Shown here: positions 35,364 to 49,062 of the stretch, piece after piece | Position numbering within the stretch: position 1 is the stretch's first letter | Layout: each line of letters starts with the position of its first letter | NCBI GenBank assembly: GCA_007644065.1 | Contig: VJWN01000009.1 | Coordinates: forward strand, 806,001-870,000 | DNA length: 64,000 bases | From: Margaritispora aquatica | Taxonomy: Eukaryota; Ascomycota; Leotiomycetes; Helotiales; Discinellaceae | Direction of reading: 5' to 3' | Notes under the pieces: model-generated | What the model was told of the DNA's origin: nothing | The model's database searches: none | The model's input: only the letters and a program-made list of their open reading frames with translations | Position numbers and translations under genes: made by a program

Positions 35364-35629
35364 TGTTAACTAAATCCATTGGGTCGGTATAATAAATAGA
35401 AAGGAATCGGTAGGAAAGATAGAAATGTATAGGTATCAGCATTCCCGAGTTTTTGAGGAGAAAGAGTAAGGAAGAGAGAACAAGGTATGGGTTTTTATTA
35501 TTTAACTTGAGTTGACTTCACGTAAGTTGATACTCTATTACAACAAAGGTTGTAAGGGCCAAATAAGATATCCCATTTCAAAGTTGTTCACTTTTTAGGC
35601 CCTTAGACTACCAGGTATCTATACCAACA
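35364..35629 (-). repeat. possible solo LTR-like segment
   Basis: Read on the minus strand, the segment starts TGTTGG and ends TAACA, with a pyrimidine-rich transcribed-like middle, as in a short Copia LTR. No target-site duplication flanks it and no primer-binding site was recognised, so this is weak. Confidence 0.2.
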
Positions 35630-38600
35630 AGACTCAAGAAACATAGATGAGTTAATCAATTGGAGGAGATCGACCATTCGTAGTGTGAAAAGGTTCTCGG
35701 CATGTGTTTTAGATGGTTACGTTGCGTGTTATGTGTATCTGTGTGAGTTGGTCAATCTACACACTGGCAGGCTCGTCATGTAGATGAGCAAGAGACAATG
35801 GTTTGTGGAATGCGGATGCCCGAAAGGACTTTCGTTAGTTGATCCGGGCGATCGGTTTGTTCATTATGTGCCTGTGTAGTTATCCCACCTAGGCACTGCC
35901 CAATACCCTTGATAGGCTGTCGTACACCTAATTACAGTGATTAGTCTATGCTAGCACTTCGTACCTTTCTCATTTGAAAGGTATGACCTTTCGTCATACG
36001 AAGGGAGAATATACGTGACTCCTTCACTTGAATGCCGTGGTTGCGGAACTTGTATCCGATTGAATGGAAATCTGACAGTTGAGTTTCTCTTTTCACCGTA
36101 GCACAACACACAGTCCAGCGATTTTGCGAGATGGTTTCGTGTTCTCCCTCCTGCATAATGCACATTATTCTCTCGAGACACACAGAGGAATGTCTTCTGC
36201 TTCGAAAATAGCCGGTGGGAAAGGAGAAGCGAGTCTCAGCGGTGTAATGGATAAATTTCATCCACGAATGTGATTGACGAGCCTTCAGAATCCTTCCGCA
36301 TGATAGATTCGATTCGGTCTCATAGTTGATCTGATATCAAGTCTCCATCGCCGATGCCTCGTCCTCTATTCTGGTCGTCGTTGTCGTCAACACACGATAG
36401 AGACGCCATGATATAATCCCCACACTCGAGCTCCCCTCCAGGCCTTCCTCCATCCATCCATCATATAATCCCCACAAGCATCTAAAACACAACTCTCCGT
36501 CACAATTCCCACTCACGGTAGTCGATCAAACCTGCATGTTCTATTTTCGACTTTTTCTAGTGCGACGGGGCACCTTTTTAGTGGCATTAGTGATGGTATG
36601 ATGTTTGATCTTATGCAGAATCGCATCAAGAGACTTCTCAATTGTCCAATCATCAGTCCCAAGGACGCGTGGCACTTCGTCGGCAAAACACACCTCCAAT
36701 CACTTCCTGTCATTTGTACGTTGGATGAGATGTTTCGTTTCAAGTTTCTGTCTCCTCTTTTTTCTTTTCACCTTGACGTTCTCGATGCTCGATGCACCAT
36801 GCTTAATGTTCGACTGGAGTTGCTGCAGTCTCTGGATGACAGGAAGCTTGACGTTTGTGGATCCCATGTTCTTAGCATGAATGGCAAGGCGGATTTGACG
36901 ATTCGTCTGAAATTTGAAATACCTCGGTACTGGAGAATCAGTAGCTTCACGGCTGTTGCCACAGGATCCATGATTTTGAATCTTCGGCGTATGATGGCAA
37001 TTTTAACTTTTCTTCGGGACTGAATTCAAATACCATACCGTAAAGACCGAAAGTTTGATAGATAGATTTCTTTCGGGTCGGAGATCTGGGTCAATGTTTT
37101 AGAAGCCGATTTTCAACCTTAACGCTAGAAGTGGACGAAGTGGATATGCAGTGGTGGAATCAGATGTTTGAAAGAGAGCAGGAAAGAGAGGTGGATATAA
37201 GCTTAATAGATTGGTGAGGCTTGGTTCATTTTACCCTTATCTTTTAGATTCTGACATGACTGGAAGTCCGAAAAGAAACACTCAAAAGGATGATGTTGGA
37301 AGTAGTGTTTTGGTCCAGCCTTCAACCGTATCTTGAGACCGTAAACCGCTTGATGTTCGGTCGGCACGGGTTAACTCGGATCCGACACCATTGAGCCGTA
37401 CTTGTCTCGTACGGTATGCCGGAGTCCGATCCGAGCACAATGTGTGTGCAGCCACCACACAAAGTGGACGGATCTATGGAAGTCCGGCAGAGGCAGATTC
37501 TTTGTAGTTGAAATCCATCTTTCTCCTTTCTCTCGCATACTGGTGACGATGATGATGTATCTGTGGTGGCTAGAATGTGGCTTTTTCGCTAAAACATTAC
37601 GAATCTTCAAATCCTCTGTCATGCTCTCGTCCATCTATTTTTGCTCCAAAATTCCTATCATAAGGCTGATGATCACGGGAAAGTCCCCAAGAGTAGATCC
37701 GCCCGTCGTGGCTTCAGCTCTGCCAGGGTAGGTGATGTGTTTTCATTACCCTGAGATGGATGGTGTTCGAGGCTGTGAAATGTGGGTTTTGCATAAATCT
37801 GCAAATGAGACAATTTGCAGGGCGATGGATAGGGATAAGACTTGCTGTTTGTTGTGCTTGGAGTTATGAAGATCCGTACGGATATATTCCCCGATTCGGA
37901 GGGGGAAAGTTTGTTTGGATGCGAGCGAAGTCAGGACGATGCTGGTAAGTGGTGAGAGATATGGGTGGTTATGGCGTGAAAAGAGCGAGGTGTGAGGTGT
38001 GAGTTGTGAGATGAAGCAGTTGTGTCGTCTGATGTTGATGGTGAGGATGAGATGCTGGTGAAACGGCTGTCATGGTGAGTAGAGTACGGTCTGAGGGTTA
38101 GATCGAGATCTGATGGATGTCTTCGGCTTCATGTTGATGGGTGTCTTTCTCCAGGAATTCAACGATCGGCTTTCTTCTACTTGTGTCAAATCTTGCGAGT
38201 GTGTTTGGCAATTCTTTTGAGCTCAGAGCTCATTTCGATGATTATTGTCAACATTGTCAAAGTCCTATAATATTGAAACCCATCAAGTGTTATTTTCCTC
38301 TCTTTTCATTCTTTCCCTCCTCTGCCGGACCAACATCCCCAAATGAAGAGTTTATATTATGGCATTTCATTTCATACCTCGGTCGTCTTGAGTCAAGTTA
38401 GACAACTGGCATATTCTTTTACGGCAATCTCCATGTTCTGCACCACCAGTCCACAACAACCAACGGCAACGGGATCTGAATGACGATCTTCCACATGAAA
38501 CGGTAGGCGAGGGTCTAAATTTGGTGCACCCGTCCACATTGGTTGTCTGCCAACGTCTGGAAGTGGAAAGGTGGTAGAACCTCCTTGGAAGCATGACAGA

Positions 38601-39879
38601 ACAGATGAAAATGTCCACCTGGAATGCTTGTACCTTTCCGCTGACACATCCATTCTCTTTCCTGGAATCCAATCACACAAGGACGGAGGATGGCATTTCA
38701 CCGGTCGCCGTGGGTGTCCCTGGCGCAGGGGACAGACTGTAATTGGTGGATGGAGAGATCTGAGGCCGGAGTGGAGGGAAGTCTGAGCAGTTTGGGATCT
38801 TTTGGCCAGATGTGAAGTGGAAGTGGACTGGGTTGAAGTGGAAGTCGAAAACTGCCAGCACCACAGTCATCGAGCGTGAGGGAAGCCCTGCTCACTGCTT
38901 GAAGATGGAAAGTTACGATATGTTCCTTTCCTATCCTAACGCTTGGAAGACAGTATGGTCTTTGCCACACGGTGGGGCAACAATGCTGGAATCTCATTCC
39001 ATGACTGGTTCTGAATGGTGGAATCGCATGGCCTCGCCCTGAAAATCAACTGGGGCAGTGCATGAAGTGGCCCTCCTTGACTGTTCCTTGACTGCACCTT
39101 GACTGCTTGATTGTCCCCCAAAACCAAGCTTTCCTCATTTACCACCAAATCACACAGCAGGTACTTGAGCCCCCCGTCTCCCTCGTACTCTCAGCAATTG
39201 ATCCTCTCCCATTTTCATCGACGTACCTCACTCACCTCACGCCGCTTCTCATCAATCACTTCGCCATCGTCATACCAGCATAACCATATCGACAGTCGAA
39301 TAGTCGAAGTCGTTGGTCCATTCACTTGCATCGACTCCCAACATCCCAACATCCAAACATTAACTCAGCCTCAATCCATCCTCCATCGATCGTTCTTGTG
39401 TGGATTACATAAACCTCCATCGTCCAACGAAGAGGGTCCAATATTCAAGAATACGAAGAAGAAAGCCAAAAGTGCGCAAAGTGCCAACTTCCCATTTCCC
39501 ATTTTGAGAGAAAGGGTCCAAAGTCTGTCCGACTGCCGAAGACCCACTTCTTTCTGCTGCGGACCTCCTCGCTTCGTTAAATCAACCATTCAAATTTGCC
39601 CTTGTCGTAGGCCACGCGTCCTCTAGCCGAGCCTGAGTTTCCGGTGTTTCTTGGTCTTTCAGGTCGTTCCTCATCAGGCATCCAAATTCCTCTTTACTCC
39701 CCCATTATCCTCCACCAACCTCCACCCACCAACCTCTACTACCACCACTACCTCACATCACGACTAACATTTCTTCATCAAACACGATCAACACATCGCA
39801 GAACATCAACACCTGATTGCAGATTGAATACAACCAACCTAACAAAAGTCAATCGCATATCGACGACAATCAAATCATC

Positions 39880-41629
39880 ATGTCATCGCAATCTTCATCC
39901 TCAATGTCACACCAAACGTCGCAATCCAGTTGTTTGGATCCGCTCGACTCCTTGATCGACTTCTCGGAATACGACAAGCTATCCTATCCATCGTCATCAG
40001 TATCTCCATCCATCAAGAGTCAGTTCAGCGGACGAGCACATTCAGCAACGCCTCTGCCATCGAGCACACAGCCAGATCTCAGTGGGCCAAGTCATAACTA
40101 TACCGAGTATCGTCAAGCAACCGGTATTCCACAGGGAGCCATTGCAACTACTACTGCCATCAACCAGATGAACGCATACAACAATTTTGGGTCTGGATAT
40201 CTCTCGGGTGTTGAGCAAGATTTCGACTTCAATACCGCCCCTGTTCAAGGCAACTTCCCATCCGACATGGACATGGAATTCAATTCTCCCGAATCCGAAC
40301 CAGCCTACTTCTACCCAGAGTCATCTTCTCCAGAGTTCATCAACCCAAGTGCCATCGGAGCGGTTCTGCCAACCCAGACAAACCAACCTGGACGTGTCTG
40401 GCCGGGCATTCATGCACAGCAAGCCGCTTTGGCAGCCAAGGCACAGGCTCAACAGAAGCAACAGCAACAAATCATCCAGCAACAAAGACAGCAATCCATG
40501 GCTCCCCCTCAACAACAGCAACAACAACAAAGACCACGCCCAAGATCCCACACCCAGACCGATCCTATCGTCGAGGAGAAGATCTCTCAACTCTTGAACT
40601 CCATGAGACAAAGCAGCGTTGATACAAACGATGAGCACACTCCACAAATGTCGGCTCACCGCATGCGAAAGGAAGAGGAAGATATGGATGAGGATGAGAG
40701 GCTTTTAGCCAGTGAGGAAGGCAAGAAGCTGAGCAGCAAGGAGAGGAGACAGCTTAGAAATAAGGTCTCCGCACGCGCTTTCCGATCAAGAAGGAAGGGT
40801 AAGTACAATATCAGAGACTCGTTGGAATTCAGCTAACATCCAAATAGAATACATCAGCCAACTTGAAGGAGAGATTGCTGTCAAGGTCAACGAGAACGGC
40901 GAGCTCCGGTCTCAAAACCGTGCTTTGATGGAGGAAAACACTCGTTTATCCGACCTCACTCGCATGCTCCTGTCATCTCCATCATTCTCTGGTTTCCTTG
41001 ACTCACTTGCCACCAACCCAGCTGCTGCACAAGCTGCACAGGCTATCCAGCCAGAACCACAACCTCGCCAAGTCCGTAAAGATGTCAACCCATACGCCGC
41101 TCAAAGACAACAACAGCAGCATATCGGCATGACGATGATGCCAGAACAGCCCATGGATTTTGGCATGCTCGATCTCAACAACAACAACAATGGCCTCTTC
41201 TATCAGCCACAAGTCTTTTCCGTTCTCAGCGTCCCAGAAGCCGCGATTGATACCGAGATCTTGTCAGGAAAGGGATCATCATCAGTTGTAGAGAAGGTTG
41301 AGCTACCAACCGTTGAACGTGCACCTGTCATTGAATCAGAAGTTCAAACTCCTCTCATCGTTGACGAGGAGTTTGATGCCGATCCTGCTTTTGCTCTTTA
41401 CGCTACATCGCCTGCTACCATCTCACCCGCTCCAGTCTCATCCGCACTACCTGAATTCGATATTAACTTCTTGGCCAACCTCTCTATCAAAGATTCTAAA
41501 TACGAACTTATTGTCGAACACAAGATCGACGAGTCTGTATCTGATGCCGCTATGAGGAAGGTTGACCGGATAGCAGCAAGCATGGACGCATGTATGGCAC
41601 GATTGATGAGCTTGACATCGCAACTGTAG
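39880..41629 (+). CDS. bZIP transcription factor
   Basis: Exons 39880-40798 and 40848-41629 (49-nt intron) give 566 residues. The basic region is KERRQLRNKVSARAFRSRRK (about 287-306), containing the N-x7-R signature. It is followed by a leucine zipper with heptads in EYISQLEGEIAVKVNENGEL and onwards. The intron sits exactly between basic region and zipper. The N-terminal 280 residues are Ser/Gln-rich with long Gln runs, and the C-terminus is acidic and probably activating. The basic region looks closest to the IDI-4/ATF-like fungal group, but I do not assign an ortholog. The ATG has a good ATCATGTC context; the upstream frame has no ATG. Confidence 0.92.
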
Positions 41630-44598
41630 ATGTCCTCGTTCTTCGTCTTTGATTTTGCTGCGTTTTAGCGGGTGGGGTTTGATGCCCAAGCATCTGGCGT
41701 TCTTCAATGATTGCACTTGCAATAACCTACACTGTGTGAATATTTCATTTGTTTTATTTGTCATATATTTGGATGGAGGAAATTTGTAAGAAGTGTCAAT
41801 AAGGGCGCAGAATGATTTTACGGTGTTACGAAAGTCGGAAACCAACATTACTCTTCTTATCCGTTGAGAATTGATCACAGATTATCCAGAAGGAGTTGGT
41901 AGGAGGTATTATAGAGATAGCATAGCAATTATAAATTAAGAATAAAGAACAGTCTCAAAATGCCCTTTTTCCTCACAAAGTTTGACTTGTGGTTTTTCTC
42001 ACTTGAATTACATGGCTCTTCCCTCTCTCAGTGAGTTGTTAATGCATGAGTCAAGTCGATTCTATCTCTGCACCAACCACATTTTTACGCTCAGGGTTCT
42101 CCTGAAGATCATATTTTGCAACCTTGACGTTGGTTGCAGCCCCGCCCCGCAATTCAGTCCCGCAGTCTCAGACATATCTCCGAGACGATCATCCATCCAT
42201 CCATTGCATCCCATACCTAGGATAGTTAGGCGAGCTCCTGTCTGGCCTGGCTGGCCCCTGGGGTTTGGGTCTGGCTCTGGATGTGGATGTCAAACTGCTA
42301 CTCCACTCTGCGGTGGATATGTGCTCATATTGCTGTGGATTTTGGAAGTGGATTTCTGAGGGTATGGTATGGTGGAGTTTAAATCAGGGGGCGCGAGGGA
42401 GTTTGAGAGTTGAGGTTTGAGGTTTGGAGGTTCTGGCGTTTTGGGGTGACAGACTGGTGGATGGACGGCGGTTGATGGATGGGCTTGATGGGTGGAGGCT
42501 AGGGTTCTGAGGATTGAGATAGGTTGTGTGTGGTTCGATGTTGTGGTATCGTTCGTTTGGTCGTTTGCTTTGGGCGTTTGTGATGATACTAGTGCCTTAT
42601 GCTTGGATGGGATTTCAAGGTTGGTGGTGGTGTTGTTGTTGTTGTTGGTCAGATCAGATCAGATCAGATCAGATCAGATGTTGTCTTGTCTCGTCTCGTC
42701 TCATCCAGTCTCACCCAGTCTCGTCAGGCTAGGTATGAACCACATAAGGTAACTCACGCTAGGTTGGTTACTCTTGCAAGTAAACGAGTGAGTTTGTTAT
42801 TTCTGAGCTGTCGTATTAAGGGTTACGCGCACTAGCCTCGAGTATCTTCCTATCTTGAGACCCTGTAGCTTCTTCTTCTTCTGTCAAGATAGATTGTTAG
42901 TCTATACAGAGCACCCTAAAGTAGTGAGTGGAGTGGAATGGAGCGGAGTGGATAAGAGGGGTTCTTGAACTTGGAGACGAAGGAGCGAAGCAGAGAGAGA
43001 ATGGAAACGCTAGAACGAATTATGGGTTCTTCTAGGTAGCTTGGTAGCTTGGTGAGACTAGTCAAGAAGGGAGGAATTGCGTGATTAGTGGTCGTGCGAT
43101 GTGCAACAAAACGAGGTTTTGATTCATATTCGTACTAGGTAAGACTATGTTATGCTCCATCTCATCCTTTGAATTAGAATAGTAGAGGAAATTTATATTT
43201 ATTAGCGCGAAAGACCCAGTGGAAATTAGGGGGAGAGTAGGGATGCAAGATCTCGTCTTTTTTGCCTACATTACTATTAGTTTCCTCAAGTACTGATTCT
43301 TCTACTCTCTAGTACCTTAGGTATGAAAGGAGTTCTGACGACAAAAATGTGAGATTCCTTTGCTTGTTTGTTTGGCACATGGCGGTGCTGGAGATGTGTG
43401 TTGGTCGGGCTGGTGAAGATATCTAGCTTCCTGAGGTTATAAGGAGAGTTTGCTGTCCTTTCGACAGTAGTGATTTTGAAGGGAGTATTGCTAGCTCACT
43501 CAAGGGCTGTTATGGTTCTGTGTCCACACATAGTGTAGAAGTAGAGTATTTGAGTTCAATTCTTTTTCGTTTTCACCTCCACGTTGAAGTGTCTTTATCT
43601 ACGGAGGTGCAGTGGAGTAGATGAATGTGATGCTCGAGCGTTTATACTGATTTAGTGGTCATTTAAATGTAGTGCAATGAACTCGACCGATTTTAGATTT
43701 CATTCTTCGAGTTGATCGGAATGAAAACGTTCATCAATTGGAGAAACAGACTTGCTCTAGTCATGTGACTCGCTTCTTGAAATTTCATTCAACCGGATAG
43801 AAATGGAAGTTCACCAGAGGATTACAAGTATTAAGCACTACTTTTAACTTACCATGATTCAGGTATTCTTCCATGACACATTGCCATCGCTCCCAAATAC
43901 GTCACCTTCAATCCTACGAACAAAGGGTCAATATCTTAGCTCCAACGAACCATTGGATAAGGAGATCCAGTATACGTGATTGTCCAGAGCACGAAGGCGT
44001 CAAGTAAATCACAATTGCCTCTGAACTTGGAAGATATGTGGTTGATGGTACAGATTCTACTGAATGTGGCATCGAGGTTGTGCTTGGGAAGTGTTTGGGC
44101 AGAACAGGTGTCAATCATTTCTCAGGATATCATCAATGGTGAGGATCTTCAGTGGCTCGAATATCTTCCTAGTCAAAAATTTTGACTCAAGGAGAGGGCC
44201 ATTTGTTAAAGAAAGACTTTTAAATTGAGGTATGAAAGTAATTATTCTGCTTTGTGCCCTTATTTCAGTTGAAGTTAGTCACCAAATCAGTTGATATGCT
44301 ATTCACCTCTCGAACTCGTCTAGACCAAACCTGTATACACGCCCATTTTCTTGCAATCTATATTACGTTAGATCTCAAGGCTTGGTAAACTGAGCTTCCA
44401 ATGTGACGTTTTGTAAAGACGAATCGGGTGGGAAGTACGCGCTCATCACGTGTATTCGCTTAACCTCCCCAGCCAAGCGTATTGACGTCTAGAGCACGTC
44501 AAAACTTCAACTTCGATTTCAATCACAATTCCAACCTTAACCTCAACTCATCGCAAATCTTCAACCACTTCCCATTACTGTCAATCGCAATCGCAACA
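41630..44598. other. intergenic region, no gene seen
   Basis: About 3 kb of simple-sequence-rich DNA, including the AGATC repeat listed separately. Open frames here are short and lack motifs. Confidence 0.5.
42651..42679 (+). repeat. (AGATC)n pentanucleotide repeat
   Basis: Five to six perfect copies of AGATC, bordered by TGTTGT repeats on the left and GTCTC repeats on the right. Confidence 0.9.
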
Positions 44599-46563
44599 AT
44601 GGCTTCCTCAAAAGACTCGCCACCAAAAGTGTCAAAGGCCAAAGCCTCCTCTAGAAGGGACAAGAAGCCCGCGGAACCAAAGAAGAAGAAAGGAAAGAGA
44701 CAGAGGAAACCAAAAGCCACAGATGCAGTTCTAGTCGCGCCAGTCGCAGAAGTTAGCAAGAAGGCATCGAATGTGAACAAAGGCAAGCCAAGAGTTAGAA
44801 AGGCGAAGAAGAAGAAGAATGAGAAGGAGAGTAGGGCAGGTCTTGCTGCTGCGAAAGCTGCGGCTATTGAATTGCAGGTGGTAGGTATTTGATGATTCGA
44901 ATGAAAGTTTTGATGTGTAGAAATGGCTGATGAGAAGTAGGAAATAGGAGATGCACAAGTTTCTGAGAGCGGGAATGGTAACGAGTTTGCAGATATGGTA
45001 GCTTCGAGTCAACTGCCGCAATCGGTCAGGGAGGATCAATCGAAGAAGCGCAAACGCGAATATGAATCGTCTGCAAATCATAACTTGCAGGTAACAACAA
45101 AAATCAGAGGCAATGAATTCAAGCAGCTGAAGAGCACCGCCGTCACCCCTGTGGACGAGACCAGCACTACCAATCCATTGTACTCCTGGCTATTGAGTCA
45201 AAGACTACTTGAGAGCTTTCCACCACGAAAAAAATTTGACCCAGCAACACTCATCCTCGACTGCGAAATACCACTCACTCTAGAAGAACTAGCATACATT
45301 CAAGCTCCAAGATATGTTAGCAAGGCTGGCGGCAATACCTGGGAAGTTCTTCAAGTCCAGCCGTGGACAAAAAAGGTTCCGGTCCCACTAGGTGTTGAAG
45401 AAGATCTTGAGCCTGTCTACGCATGTCTCTGGAGCAAATCAGATGAGACTTCGTTATGGAACAAATGGACTTCGGAGGATGAAGCCTGTCTGCGTAAGAT
45501 ATCGCGCGAAGAGATCGTGTTATGGCACATGACTGAAAGGCTTTATGGTATTGTTCCTCCCGATATTATGACAGGTTCGCTCTTTGTCACTCGAGCCGAA
45601 GAAGGTGGCGTGGAATTCACATGGTTCACTCTTTCCGCACAACACCAAACAGTTTATTTAGAGCCGCATGGGTGGAGTCGGCGTTTCTGCGAGCTACTCT
45701 CACGAGTAATATGCTGTCCGGCCTTCTCGTCAAACTTGAATTTCCTCCGCTATATTCTGGAATATACTGTGTACCTTCGCGTAGCAGATGAGAATCAAGT
45801 TCAGGAGCCTAGCCTCCCGAGAAGAGATTTCGCTGCAATTATTGACACACAACGCTCAATGAACCGCAGAAAGTCTCTGTCAACTTTGGGCGTTGACGTT
45901 GAGGAAGTCAACGATCTTTTCCGTCACCACGGAAACCAATACCCATACCTGGATTTCATCTCCGATCTCAGGCGTGTGGTGCCTATCATAAAAGGAAACG
46001 AAGATCCAAAGCTTTGCAGTGAGGACCTAAAAGATATCATCTTCGCATGGGACAATTTCTACATTGAGCGCAAAGAAAAGCTTTGTATATCGAAGTCCAT
46101 CCAGGAGGCAAAGAATGGGTACGATAAGTGCTATCCTGTGGTTGATATCCTAAGGCCTTGGGAATTTAAACAGCCAATCTGGGGCAAGAAACGGGATTGG
46201 ATCATGTCTTGCAGACGCAAGAGTGTGATCCAACTGCGAACCGCGGAGGGATTGAGGGAACAGTCTCCTGCTCAGGTGCGAAAACATTCTGTAGAAGGTA
46301 CGACGGATCATACCTCATCTGCACCAGCCAAGGGAGTGCATTCTGATGTAGATGGAGAAACTCAACCTTCAGTGGAAACTACTTCATCACTCACCGCAGA
46401 GAAAGAGCATGAATCGAGCTGGTGCAGAAATGAGCCATTGCAATATGACGACGTGCAAGAGAAGCAGCTAGAACCCCGAGATGAAGAACCCGGTTCTGAA
46501 GACTTGATGGCGAGTCTTCTCTCAAGCCTCGATGCAGATATCAATCGAAGACGATCATCATGA
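44599..46563 (+). CDS. unrecognised protein with Lys-rich N-terminus
   Basis: Exons about 44599-44880 and 44941-46563 give 634 residues; I do not recognise the family. The donor could be three bases earlier without changing frame. Residues 1-94 are strongly basic (runs such as EPKKKKGKRQRKPK), consistent with nuclear localisation or nucleic-acid binding. Residues about 150-470 look globular, with many Trp and aromatic residues (NTWEVLQVQPWTKKV, HMTERLYGIVPPDI). The last 120 are acidic and Ser/Glu-rich, probably disordered. No signal peptide, membrane segment or catalytic motif is visible. The long open second exon and clean splice phase argue that it is a real gene. Confidence 0.75.
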
Positions 46564-47245
46564 CATGTCTATCTAAATGCGGCGGCGGTGGAGGGGATGT
46601 TGAGACAAGGTGGTGCTTGGCAACCATTGCCTTGGATTCAAGAGCGAATTCTCTGAATTGAGATGGTCAGTTTCTGCTCTGGATGGTAACAGTAGAGATT
46701 TACTATTAATACGACATAGCATTTTAGGCGTTGGTCCCGGATACCCATTTGAAAGTTTGCGCGCAGGCCGATCTGTACTAGATCGAGGTTACTGGCTACT
46801 ATTTGAAGCGAATACAATCTGAATAAACAACTTTTCTATCTAATTCTGCCTGGGTGATGATATATAAAATATCAAAAAACTCCCAGACAACACCAGAGGT
46901 TGCTTATCTTGCCCTGAATGAATCTTTTACTTACGAAATTATATTTGAAGGGGTCATTAAGCGAGATTTCTTCAAATAGAGAGGCAGTCTGATATAAGGA
47001 AGGTTCATTCAGATCAATGTCACCCCTTTCGAGAATTATTCAGAATCCAAATTCGTAGTTGCCGGCTTGAATTGGCATTTACTTAGATTCTACTAGCTCT
47101 CCAAATATGAAATCTCTCCCTCCACAGGCACACTCATGCATCCAATCTCTGGACCGTCGATGTTAGATTTATATTTGTTAGAAAGATTATCAACAACATT
47201 TGTCAACAAGCACTCATCGTCTATTTGTATACATTTCCGAACAAG
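46564..47245. other. intergenic region, no gene seen
   Basis: About 0.7 kb between two plus-strand genes; no feature recognised. Confidence 0.5.
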
Positions 47246-49062
47246 ATGCCCCCAAACAGGCAGGCATCAGATAGGCCGTCCCCGACTGGACGACAAAGGC
47301 GACGAGCTCAGGCAAGGCCGCAGTTCCAGGCGGAAGCATTATCCCAAGCAGGACAATCATCCCCAGTATACGCCCCATTTCAAGTAGCAATCTTACATTC
47401 ATACGGAGAAACACTGCCTAACCAGAACACGCAAGCAAGCTTTGCATCTCAATTACCACAGCTGGAGGATACACGCCTTGCCAGTCATCTCTCAGTCGAC
47501 GGAGTGACCGGGACAGATGAACCAATTCCCAATACCTACTTGGACAATGCACCTACTCAAGATGCCTTTTCCCAAGACAGTTATTTTTCGTTTCAACCTA
47601 GTCCCTCGTTCAGCTCAATGCGACAGACGAACACAAATCGGCATCACGCATATGCACAGGTACCACAATCCGGCCGTCTCACACCGGAGCAGAGAAGTCT
47701 CATCCCACCAGAGATCCAAGCACAAATTGCAGCACGGAAAAACTCAACCATTCCACCTCCACCTTTGAAGGAGTCTTCGTTCTCGTGGGACTTCGACGGC
47801 TGGCACGACATGCAAAACATCAACTACGAGTCCTCTTCTGCAGCTGAATTTACGTATCAAGGCAGCTTGATGGATGCAAGAAGGGAGCGGGAGAGGGTAG
47901 CTGAGATTATGATGACTGGTGGGCGATGGGTGGAGGTTCAAATGGAGTCGAATGGTGGAGAGGCGTATCGGGGTCCTGTTCCCGAAGGGCCAAGGAGGCT
48001 AATGGAGAGGAAAGAGGAGATGGAAGAGGAGAATGAGAGATACGAACATGGAGGACATGAACAAGGAAGCGAAAGTGAGGTGGAGGATTCAGATGTGTCA
48101 TTTCATGGGCAGCCTTCGCAGTCGACGCAGCAGTCAGCTCGTCACGATCAGAGAAACGGCTATCATGGTCAACGTCAAGGCAGACCAGCTCCGAATATGC
48201 CCCGTCCTAACCACATATTTCCAGGTCACCAGAGACGCAATACCACAATGGAGAGCCGTATTGCGCAGTCGATACAAGGTCGCTATCTCCCTCTGTTTAT
48301 CCAGCTTCTCCCTCCCTTCATCTCAAGTCTCGTTATGACTTTCTTTGGAAGACAAACACTGACGTGCCCCCAGAGCAGCGAGCAATATACCAGGCACAAA
48401 TCGACATGTCTATGGGCAGAATACCGAGTTTCATGCCTTCAGATTCCTACGCCCATGCCCATTCTCATCCCGCGCCGTCTCGCCACTCGGTGCTCAATGC
48501 TCTTCCTCATCGTTCACATTCGTTTGCTTCACAGCTGCCTCCTAATTTTTCTCCGAATTTCCCTCCCCATCCTCCTGCCCAACAAGATTTGACACCACCG
48601 ATGCAGGGAATAACCCATCTTCCTTATTCCTATTCTCATCCAAGTCACGAATTGATGCCGTCACAAAACCGAATGACACCCTCTTATGATGGCCCAGCCT
48701 CCGTGCATGAACCGCCGCCATATACACTGGAAGAGCGATGGCCCGCTGGCGTTCCTAGGTACACTGAGATGATGGACGGCGCTCCTCGACAAAGCAGGAT
48801 AGCACTGCTAGGTCAGTCAATAGGTCATCGTCTTCGTCAACCCCTTCCTCCTCTCCCTCCCTCTATTCCAATCGACGCAGATGTACCGCAAATGGCACCA
48901 CCTCCTGGGTCTTCTGGGCCAGCCGACGCAAACATGCCGCCGGTACAAGAAATTGGACCACCTTCTCCTCCCCCTCCATGTTATGAATTGGTGTTGCTAG
49001 CACCGGAAACAAGTCCTTCACCTCCCGGTCCAACTGACGCAAACATACCGCCAGAAAATTAG
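47246..49062 (+). CDS. unrecognised low-complexity protein with PPxY motif
   Basis: Two-exon model 47246-48257 and 48305-49062 gives 589 residues. I do not recognise it. Composition is Gln, Pro, Ser and His rich, mostly disordered. One region about 170-245 looks more ordered (SFSWDFDGWHDMQNINYES, then a charged helix). The C-terminal part is Pro-rich with EPPPYTLEE, a PPxY motif able to bind WW domains such as those of Rsp5-type ubiquitin ligases. A repeated (P/T)DANxPP phrase occurs near the end. The junction is the uncertain point: the chosen 47-nt intron (GTATTG...TCCAG) is the only pair I find that links both frames, giving SRYDFLWKTNTDVPPEQ after it. Confidence 0.6.

Larger units (their letters stand above)
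33512..39879. other. gene-poor region with transposon relics
   Basis: More than 6 kb without a supported gene. It holds a degenerate transposase relic and an AT-rich stretch at about 34900-35300 that may be decayed repeat DNA. The segment before 39880 is the upstream region and probable long leader of the bZIP gene. Two near-identical ATATAATCCCCACA copies lie near 36411 and 36465. Confidence 0.5.

Noticed and set aside
36598..37023. 141-codon plus-strand frame
   Set aside because: No family motif, no homolog pattern I recognise, and frames of similar length occur on the opposite strand.
39111..39626. 171-codon frame before the bZIP gene
   Set aside because: It opens on TTG, lacks an in-frame ATG at the start and looks like leader or promoter sequence of low complexity.
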